A stretch of 64,000 nt of DNA from Sphingobacteriales bacterium (GTDB taxonomy: Bacteria; Bacteroidota; Bacteroidia; Chitinophagales; Chitinophagaceae): contig JADJGB010000001.1 in assembly GCA_016708305.1 (NCBI GenBank), forward strand, positions 496,001 through 560,000, given 5' to 3'. A program made the translations under genes and the position numbers. A model generated the notes under the pieces. The model saw only the letters and a list, made by a program, of their open reading frames with translations, did no database searches and was not told the origin of the DNA. Positions 57,188-64,000 of this stretch are shown one piece after another. How positions within the stretch are numbered: position 1 is the first letter of the stretch; each line of letters starts with the position of its first letter.

Positions 57188-57397
57188 ATGAAAAAAATTG
57201 TTCAAATCTTAAATGTATTATTAGGAATATTACTTCTGCCTATTGCATCTTTTGCACATCCGGGACATGGAGAAGGTGGTGGATTTTCAATTACGCATTA
57301 TTTAAATGAGCCCGAACATCTTGCGCTTATCTTCCTGATAATTGTTGCAGTTGTGTATTTTTCTTTAAGAAGGAAAAGGAAATCATCCGGTAAATAA
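57188..57397 (+). CDS. small membrane protein with HPGHG motif next to hypB (69 aa)
   Basis: MKKIVQILNVLLGILLLPIA is a signal or first helix, then FAHPGHGEGGGF (a possible metal-binding His pair), then a second helix (LALIFLIIVAVVYFSLRRK) and a basic end. Start chosen at MKKIVQ (57188) rather than the in-frame ATG at 57158. It lies 24 nt before hypB and might help nickel handling, a guess from context and the His motif only. Confidence 0.62.
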   Translation: MKKIVQILNVLLGILLLPIASFAHPGHGEGGGFSITHYLNEPEHLALIFLIIVAVVYFSLRRKRKSSGK

Positions 57398-57421
57398 TTT
57401 TTTAAAAGTAAATTAATAAAT

Positions 57422-58201
57422 ATGTGTGCTACCTGCGGATGTGGCAATTCGCCGCATCATCACGATCATTCTCACAGCCATGATAATCATCATCATCATC
57501 CTATTCATGATCACGATCATTCTCTCGGACAAAGCCATTCTCACAATATTGTGGATGTAGAAAGAGATATTTTGCATGAAAATGATTTATTGGCACAAAG
57601 AAACCGAGGTTATTTTGATGCCAAAAATATTTTGGCGCTTAATCTGGTCAGTTCTCCCGGTTCAGGCAAGACAACCTTACTGGAAAGAACACTGACTGAT
57701 TTGAAAGAAGAAATTCTGTTCTATGTAATTGAAGGCGACCAGCAAACATCCAATGATGCCGACAGGATAATGGCTACAGGAACCGCTGTTAAACAAATCA
57801 ATACCGGTAAAGGCTGCCATCTGGATGCACACATGGTGCTGCATGCCATTCAGGATCTGAAACCCGACGAGAATTCGGTAACGTTCATAGAAAATGTAGG
57901 AAATCTTGTATGCCCTGCAATGTTTGATTTAGGAGAAAAAGTAAGGGTAGTGGTGATGAGTGTTACAGAAGGTGAAGACAAACCCTTGAAGTACCCAGAT
58001 ATGTTTTACAGTTCGACCGTTTGTGTTATTAATAAGATAGATTTGCTCCCATACGTACCTTTTGATATAGAAAAGGCTAAGGAGTATGCTTTAAGAGTAA
58101 ACCCGAAGCTTGAAATACTGGAGCTTAGTTGTACCAGTGGTGAGGGGCTTGATAAATGGTATGCATGGCTCAAAAATACAAAATCAGCCTTGGTAGGTTA
58201 A
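57422..58201 (+). CDS. hypB: hydrogenase nickel incorporation GTPase HypB
   Basis: Delivers nickel into [NiFe] hydrogenase. N-terminal CATCGCGN metal site (a variant of CxxCGC) followed by a His-rich nickel-storage stretch (residues 11-42, about half His). The GTPase domain has the P-loop SSPGSGKTTLLERTL, EGDQQTSNDADRI, ENVGNLVCPAMFDLG and NKIDLLPYV. 259 aa. Starts a hypB-hypF-hypC-hypD unit. Confidence 0.95.
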   Translation: MCATCGCGNSPHHHDHSHSHDNHHHHPIHDHDHSLGQSHSHNIVDVERDILHENDLLAQRNRGYFDAKNILALNLVSSPGSGKTTLLERTLTDLKEEILFYVIEGDQQTSNDADRIMATGTAVKQINTGKGCHLDAHMVLHAIQDLKPDENSVTFIENVGNLVCPAMFDLGEKVRVVVMSVTEGEDKPLKYPDMFYSSTVCVINKIDLLPYVPFDIEKAKEYALRVNPKLEILELSCTSGEGLDKWYAWLKNTKSALVG

Positions 58202-58211
58202 AGTCTAATTG

Positions 58212-60467
58212 ATGCCAACATATCATATTCTCTTCTCAGGAATTGTGCAAGGGGTCGGGTTTCGCCCCCTTGTTTGTCAATTGGCCTTAGCCCGACAATT
58301 GAGAGGTTGGGTGTGTAATGGTAATGATGGATTGCATATTGAAATTAATTCAACTGAAAATGAAGCAAAAAAATTTTATAATATACTCCTTCTCAATCCA
58401 CCGTTAAATGCTGTCATTTCAAAGCATAGTTTCAGCAAAGTAAACGATAAATATTTTTCGGATTTTGAGATAGTAAATTCTTTGGACAGTCAGGATACCG
58501 ACTTGTTGTTAACGCCCGATATTGCAATTTGTGAAAAATGTAAAACCGAAATTGAGGAACCTTCCAACAGGCGGAATCATTATGCTTTTACAACATGCCT
58601 GCAATGCGGTCCACGCTATTCAATTGTAACCAAATTGCCTTACGATCGTGAAAGAACGACTATGGCTGATTATAAAATGTGTGCTAATTGTATAGAAGAA
58701 TATAATAATATTTATAACCGGCGACATTACAGTCAAACCAATTCTTGCCCAGAATGTGCGATTTCAATTCATTTGTACAATAATAAAAAGGAAAAAATAT
58801 CCGGGGACACTGAAGAAATTATTTCTATGGCAAGCTCATTTTTTAATGAGGGGAAAATACTGGCCATAAAAGGAATTGGCGGCTATCTGTTAATGTGCGA
58901 TGCCACCAAGCCGGAACCAATAAATCTTCTGAGAAAAAGGAAAAAACGTCCGGCCAAACCTTTTGCAGTAATGTATGTCGATATTGAAAAGACAGAAGAT
59001 GATGTGATGATTTCAGATGTTGAAAGAAAAGCATTGACCGGCAAAGTAGCGCCTATTGTTCTCTGTTCTTTGAGGCAAAACCATTCTTCTAACCTTCAAA
59101 AGGAATTAATTGCGCCGGGTCTTGACAAACTGGGTGTTTTTCTTCCATATACTCCTTTGCTAAAATTAATAACCGAAAAGTTAAAAAAGCCTTTGATTGC
59201 TACCAGTGGCAATCTGAGCGGCTCCCCAATTATTTACAAAGATGATGATGCTTTGGTGTGGCTAAGTTCTTTTGCAGATTATATTATTACTTATGACAGG
59301 GATATTGTTACGCCTCAGGATGATAGCGTGGTACAGTTTTCAAAAAGTGGTAAGCAAATATTATTAAGAAGATCAAGAGGTATTGCGCCAAACTATTTTC
59401 CCAATCCATTTGAAACAGATGAACCTGTATTGGCAATGGGAGCCGAACTAAAAAGCGCTTTTGCATTATTGGACAAAAATAATCTGTTCATCAGTCAGTT
59501 TTTGGGTGATCAGGCGAGTTATGAGTCGCAAGCCGGTTATCAGGCGACACTAACTCATTTAAAAATTCTGTTAAAAATTAATCCTAAAAAGATTCTTATT
59601 GACAAACACCCTGGTTACAATGTTTCGCAATTAGGTAGAGAAATCGGACAAATCGAAAAAATAGCTATTTGCGAAATTCAACATCATATTGCCCATTTTT
59701 TTGCAGTGTTGGGAGAGAATAATTTACTCAATAGTAAAGAAAAAATTTTGGGTGTTGTTTGGGATGGCACCGGTTATGGTGATGATGAAAATATTTGGGG
59801 GGGAGAATTTTTTGGTCTTGAAAATCAGAAGGTTTGGAGAGTGGCACATTTAGATTATTTCCCACAATTACTGGGAGATAAAATGAGCCGTGAACCAAGA
59901 CTTTCTGCTCTGGCCTTATGTGGCAATCATGAAAAGATAGCTGAAAAATTTAAAGAAGACGAGTATAAATTATTTTTAAAACATATTAAATGGAATGATT
60001 TGCTAAATACATCCAGTATGGGCAGGTTTTTGGATGCGATAGCTTCGCTTTTAAATATTGTTCAGTTCAATACCTTTGAGGGCGAGGCAGCAATGAAGCT
60101 GGAAGTGGCAGCCAGGCAATGCCCTGTAAATCATTTTGAATCTTATGATATTAGTTATGATAAAGGGATACTAAAATGGAACAAAATACCCGTAGGTGTA
60201 ATAAAAGACATGCAAAAAAATATTGAAAAATCGTATATTGCACGTAAGATATTTGTTTCGCTGGTCAAAATGATAGAACTTGTTGCCCATGATTTTTCTT
60301 CAAAAAGAATTGCTTTTAGCGGAGGTGTTTTTCAAAATGTTTTTTTGGTGGACCTAATTGAAGAAATGTTGGAAAAAAAATACAACCTCATTTTTCATAG
60401 GCAATTGAGCCCCAATGATGAATCTATCAGCTTTGGGCAGATGGCGTTTGAGATGAGAAACAGATAA
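58212..60467 (+). CDS. hypF: carbamoyltransferase HypF
   Basis: Makes the cyanide ligands of [NiFe] hydrogenase from carbamoyl phosphate, with HypE. Acylphosphatase domain (FSGIVQGVGFRPLVCQLA), two zinc-finger pairs (CEKCKTEIEE, CLQCGPRYS, CANCIEEYN, CPECAISIH), a YrdC-like domain (LAIKGIGGYLLMCDAT; KPLIATSGNLSGSPI) and a Kae1-like C-terminal domain (VVWDGTGYGDDENIWGGEFF). 751 aa from ATG 58212. Gap of 10 nt after hypB. Confidence 0.95.
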   Translation: MPTYHILFSGIVQGVGFRPLVCQLALARQLRGWVCNGNDGLHIEINSTENEAKKFYNILLLNPPLNAVISKHSFSKVNDKYFSDFEIVNSLDSQDTDLLLTPDIAICEKCKTEIEEPSNRRNHYAFTTCLQCGPRYSIVTKLPYDRERTTMADYKMCANCIEEYNNIYNRRHYSQTNSCPECAISIHLYNNKKEKISGDTEEIISMASSFFNEGKILAIKGIGGYLLMCDATKPEPINLLRKRKKRPAKPFAVMYVDIEKTEDDVMISDVERKALTGKVAPIVLCSLRQNHSSNLQKELIAPGLDKLGVFLPYTPLLKLITEKLKKPLIATSGNLSGSPIIYKDDDALVWLSSFADYIITYDRDIVTPQDDSVVQFSKSGKQILLRRSRGIAPNYFPNPFETDEPVLAMGAELKSAFALLDKNNLFISQFLGDQASYESQAGYQATLTHLKILLKINPKKILIDKHPGYNVSQLGREIGQIEKIAICEIQHHIAHFFAVLGENNLLNSKEKILGVVWDGTGYGDDENIWGGEFFGLENQKVWRVAHLDYFPQLLGDKMSREPRLSALALCGNHEKIAEKFKEDEYKLFLKHIKWNDLLNTSSMGRFLDAIASLLNIVQFNTFEGEAAMKLEVAARQCPVNHFESYDISYDKGILKWNKIPVGVIKDMQKNIEKSYIARKIFVSLVKMIELVAHDFSSKRIAFSGGVFQNVFLVDLIEEMLEKKYNLIFHRQLSPNDESISFGQMAFEMRNR

Positions 60468-60491
60468 ATGTAAACCTTTAAAATTAAATAT

Positions 60492-60755
60492 ATGTGTTTA
60501 GCCATTCCCGGAAAACTGGTTACCATTGCCACTCAGCATGATGAAGTCTTCAAAAAAGGAAAAGTATCTTTTGAAGGTATTTTGCGTGAGGTAAACCTAA
60601 GTATGGTACCTGAGGCAAAAGAAGGAGATTATGTGCTGGTGCATGTAGGTGTAGCTATCAGTGTGGTGGATGAGGAAGAAGCCCAAAAAACCTTTGAGTA
60701 CTTGAAAATGATAGGTGAGGTGGATGAAGAACTTGGCGAAGAAAGTGGTGTATAG
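60492..60755 (+). CDS. hypC: hydrogenase assembly chaperone HypC
   Basis: 87 aa, starts MCLAIPGKLVTI with the essential Cys2, then VNLSMVPEAKEGDYVLVHVG. Carries the Fe(CN)2CO unit with HypD. Its 3' end overlaps the hypD frame. Confidence 0.95.
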   Translation: MCLAIPGKLVTIATQHDEVFKKGKVSFEGILREVNLSMVPEAKEGDYVLVHVGVAISVVDEEEAQKTFEYLKMIGEVDEELGEESGV

Positions 60756-61872
60756 TTTATTTTATAACCGATTATTTGAAGCTGTGAAATATCTTTCTGA
60801 ATATCGAAATCCTGAAATTGTAAAAGAATATCTTGAAAAAATTCATGACATCACCACCAAATACTGGACTTTAATGGAAGTGTGTGGCGGCCAAACACAT
60901 AGTTTGGTAAAAAATGGTATAATCGAGTTACTGCCTGAAAAAATCAATATTGTTCATGGACCGGGATGCCCTGTTTGTGTAACCGGAGTAGCAGTGATAG
61001 ATGAAGCATTGTGGCTGGCAGAACAGTCCGATGTTATTCTGTGTTCGTTTGGCGATATGCTGCGTGTGCCCGGCTCTTCAAAAAGCCTGTTAGAGGCTAA
61101 GGCCGGAGGTGCCGATGTGCGCATCTTGTACTCGCCATTAGAGGCTGTGGAATTAGCCATCAAAAACCCCGACAAAGAAGTCGTTTTTTTTGCAGTGGGG
61201 TTTGAAACTACAGCGCCGGCTAATGCTTTGAGCATTGTACATGCATACAAACAAGGTGTAAAAAATTATTCCATACTGGCTTCGCATGTGTTGGTGCCTC
61301 CGGCAATGGAAGCAATTTTGAATGATGAAGAAAACAGGATTAACGCATTTTTAGCCGCAGGCCATGTTTGTACCATTATGGGCATGGAAGAGTATTATCC
61401 TATTGCCGAAAGGTTTAAAACACCGATAGTAGTTACTGGTTTCGAACCTGTAGATCTGTTGCAGGGAATTTATATGGCAGTTCACCAATTAGAAAAGGGC
61501 GAACATAAAGTAGAAAATCAATACGCAAGGTATGTGCATAGAAAGGGGAACGAATTGGCCCGGGATGTGATGAATGAGGTTTTTTCTGTAACGGATAAAG
61601 AGTGGCGGGGGATTGGTTCTATTGCGGAAAGTGGCTTCGAAGTTTCGGAAAAGTATAAAAATTATAATGCCCGCCTGAAATTTGAAATTAACATTGGAAA
61701 GGCAAAGGAAAATGATACTTGCATCAGTGGTGATATTATGAAGGGCCTGAAAAAGCCGCTTGACTGTCCCAACTTTGGTAAAGCATGTACCCCTGAGCAT
61801 CCAATTGGTGCACCAATGGTGAGTAGCGAAGGCTCATGTGCTGCCTATTTTCATTACATGAATCTGGAATGA
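60724..61872 (+). CDS. hypD: hydrogenase formation protein HypD
   Basis: Fe-S scaffold for the Fe(CN)2CO group. Motifs: LMEVCGGQTHSLVKNGI, VHGPGCPVCVTGVAVIDEAL, FFAVGFETTAPANA and the 4Fe-4S Cys cluster CPNFGKACTPEHPIGAPMVS. Start at 60724 overlaps hypC by 32 nt; a later GTG is possible. hypE, hypA and the structural genes are not in this window. Confidence 0.94.
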   Translation: MKNLAKKVVYSLFYNRLFEAVKYLSEYRNPEIVKEYLEKIHDITTKYWTLMEVCGGQTHSLVKNGIIELLPEKINIVHGPGCPVCVTGVAVIDEALWLAEQSDVILCSFGDMLRVPGSSKSLLEAKAGGADVRILYSPLEAVELAIKNPDKEVVFFAVGFETTAPANALSIVHAYKQGVKNYSILASHVLVPPAMEAILNDEENRINAFLAAGHVCTIMGMEEYYPIAERFKTPIVVTGFEPVDLLQGIYMAVHQLEKGEHKVENQYARYVHRKGNELARDVMNEVFSVTDKEWRGIGSIAESGFEVSEKYKNYNARLKFEINIGKAKENDTCISGDIMKGLKKPLDCPNFGKACTPEHPIGAPMVSSEGSCAAYFHYMNLE

Positions 61873-61892
61873 TGATAGGCAGCATTTGGCCG

Positions 61893-64000
61893 TTAAATTG
61901 AATATGCGGTTTTGATGATTTCTTCCTGTTCGGCTTTATGCACTTTTTGAAAACCTGAAGCAGTTGAGGCGCTTGGTTTTCTGCTGATGATGCCGTAATT
62001 AATTGTTTTGAGATGCATCTGTAGAAAGGAAGCAGCACCCATGTTCAAAGGTTCTTCCTGTACCCAGTACCATATTGCTCCTTTATATTTTTGATAAAGC
62101 GCATCTAATTGCTTGAAAGGTAACGGGTAAATTTGCTCCATACGTATTAATGCTACATCATTGCGAACATTCTTTTCTTTTCTTTCTTTCAGGTCGAAAT
62201 AAATTTTTCCACTGCAAAAAAGTACTTTCTTTATTTCCTTTTCATCTGTAACCGAATCATCATCAATCACTTCGGAAAACCCTCCCTTAAGAAATTCTTC
62301 TTTTAGAGAATGGCTGCCTGTTTGTCCCAGATTGGTTTTTGGAGCAAAATTGATTAATGGTTTTCTAAAAGGCCACGCCACCGGCGGCGAAGCGCATGAA
62401 AATAATTGGCGGCTGTAGTAATATTGGTTATTACCATGTTTAATTCGGCGCAGGCCTGTAAATATCTTTCCATTCTGGCGCTGCTGTGCTCTGGCCCTTG
62501 TCCTTCGTATCCGTGCGGTAATAACATTACCAGTCCGTTCATCCGGTTCCATTTTTGTTCTGCCCCTGTAATAAACTGGTCTATAATGGTTTGAGCACCA
62601 TTGCTAAAATCGCCAAATTGTGCTTCCCATATTGGTATTACATTTGGCGTAGCCAGGCCGATACCATATTCAAAGCCCAGTACAGCGTTTTCGCTCAGTA
62701 GCGAATTGAAAATTACAAAAAGTCCTTTTGCGTTGGGCAGTTGACTCAGCCGGTTATATGATTCATTTGTTTCTTCATCTCTCAAAATGGCATGACGAGA
62801 ACTGAAGGTGCCTCGACCCACATCCTGACCACTCATTCTCACATTAACACCATCTGTAACCAAAGTTCCGAAAGCTAATAATTCGGCGGTTGCCCAGTCA
62901 ATTTTTTGTTCGGTTTCAAGTAATTTTACTTTATCATGCAATAATTTTTCTACTTTTCTAAGAGGTTTAAAACCGTCCGGTATTTTCATAATAGCATTAA
63001 ACACGCCGGTAAGCTCTTCCTTACTAACAGCAGTATCAGGGCTTTTATCAAAGTCTTCTGGTCTGGCTCTTCTTAGGCTTTTCCATAACAGTTCGGGGCT
63101 TTGGTATTTGTAGGGTAAGGGGTGCTGTTTCACTTCGTCAAGTCTGTCTTGCATATCGGCCCAGAATTTTTTCTCCATATCCTTAGCCAATTCTTTGGCA
63201 TCATCTTCCCCATTGTCCAATAAATATTTCACATACACTTCGCGGGGATTGGGATGTTTTTCAATGATTTCGTACATAGCGGGTTGGGTAAACTTGGGGT
63301 CATCGCCTTCATTGTGCCCGTGGCGACGATAGCATACCATATCCACAAATACATCTGATTGAAACTCGTCTCTGTATCGGGCGGCAATCTCAGAACACTT
63401 TACTACAGCTTCAGGATCATCACCATTTACATGAAAAACCGGACTTTCTATCATGGCAGCCAGCGAAGTACAATAATTCGCGCTTCGCGCATCCGAAAAG
63501 TCGGTAGTAAATCCAATTTGATTATTAATTACAAAATGAATGGTGCCACCCACTTCATAACCCTTGAGCTTGGACATTTGTAATAATTCATACACTAATC
63601 CTTGTCCTGCCACCGATGCATCTCCATGAATCAAAATTGGCAATACGCTTCGGTAATTTCTGTTATGAAGTATATTGGCGCTGCTTCGTGCAAAACCAAG
63701 AACCACCGGGTCAACAGCTTCGAGGTGCGAAGGGTTTGGCATCAGTTTCAGATGAATACTTTCTCCTTTCTCAGTTATTACTTCACTGCCATAGCCCAAA
63801 TGGTATTTTACATCGCCGCTACCCATTGTTTGGTTTATTTCTCCCGTTCCTTCAAACTCACTGAAAATCTGCTCATAAGTTTTGCCCAAAATATTAGCCA
63901 GTACATTTAGCCTTCCGCGATGAGCCATGCCAATTACTACCTCTTTTACATCCAGATCGCAGGAAATATTGATGATGGCATCCAGCGCGGCAATGGTTGT
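61893..64000 (-). CDS. sucA: 2-oxoglutarate dehydrogenase E1 component, C-terminal part (runs off the right edge)
   Basis: Thiamine-diphosphate enzyme of the TCA cycle. Visible: GMAHRGRLNVLANILGKTYE, HGDASVAGQGLVYELLQMSK, YRRHGHNEGDDPKFTQP (ThDP/Mg region), GRGTFSSRHAILRDEE, EAQFGDFSNGAQTIIDQF and HGYEGQGPEHSSARMERY. Close to 62381 the frame slips by one base between FHALRR and VAWPFRKPLINFAP. The gene ends with EEIIKTAYSI. The start lies beyond the window. Confidence 0.95.

Noticed and set aside
1..64000. tRNA or rRNA genes
   Set aside because: I saw no cloverleaf or T-loop sequence and no rRNA-like stretch in any intergenic region.

Overview
The window looks like a chromosomal segment of a Bacteroidota bacterium, most likely close to Chitinophagaceae; no 16S gene is present, so the genus is open. 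The reasons are: promoters of the form TTG-N18-20-TAnnTTTG, almost no Shine-Dalgarno sequences, a fused aspartokinase-homoserine dehydrogenase, a three-gene fumarate-reductase-like succinate dehydrogenase, DUF4878-type lipoproteins, an OmpA protein with calcium-binding TSP3 repeats, and low GC.

Layout. 1-1002: start of uvrC (minus strand). 1222-6205: a threonine operon with a Thr-rich leader peptide followed by thrA, thrB and thrC. 6240-10526: a hypothetical gene and sdhCAB. 10628-17683: an NlpC/P60 peptidase, pyrophosphatase, two lipoproteins, membrane proteins, miaA and a pRiA4b ORF-3-like protein. 17796-18254: yqgE. 18281-28811: a type II-C CRISPR-Cas locus. It has a minus-strand tracrRNA, a plus-strand operon cas9 - RAYT (HUH transposase) - cas1 - cas2, an array of 41 repeats and 40 spacers, a hicAB toxin-antitoxin pair, and one isolated degenerate repeat beyond hicAB. 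28840-30830: decaying Mu-like phage F/G morphogenesis genes, tandemly duplicated, with two different toxin-like C-terminal ends. 31093-33923: nucleoside kinase, RRM protein and NlpC/P60 lipoprotein. 34029-37018: tryptophanase and tyrosine phenol-lyase behind a possible leader peptide. 37088-47351: psd, a MITE-like element, tonB, cca, tsaC, a glycosyltransferase, dapD, rsgA, a gamma-carbonic anhydrase-like protein, and a sugar-kinase/RapZ fusion next to a MurU-like nucleotidyltransferase. 47450-57051: M1 peptidase, patatin, rpsF-rpsR-rplI, recJ, a polyprenyl synthase and an OmpA protein. 57188-61872: a partial hydrogenase maturation cluster hypB-hypF-hypC-hypD. 61893-64000: the 3' part of sucA (minus strand).

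The CRISPR locus is the most informative part. The repeat, read on the minus strand, starts GTTGTGAATTGCTTTC. It pairs over 16 contiguous bases with the anti-repeat of a tracrRNA of about 72 nt, which has its own promoter and terminator between yqgE and cas9. Every repeat also carries a TAATTTTG box that fits the Bacteroidota -7 element, so crRNAs may start inside the array. Two spacers are synonymous variants of one coding site and two others overlap by 13 nt, which exposes one protospacer flank.

About 20 apparent single-base frameshifts fall in otherwise well-conserved genes (thrA, thrB, miaA, cas9, rplI, sucA and others), nearly all in homopolymer runs. I read these as sequence errors rather than pseudogenes and annotate the genes across them.
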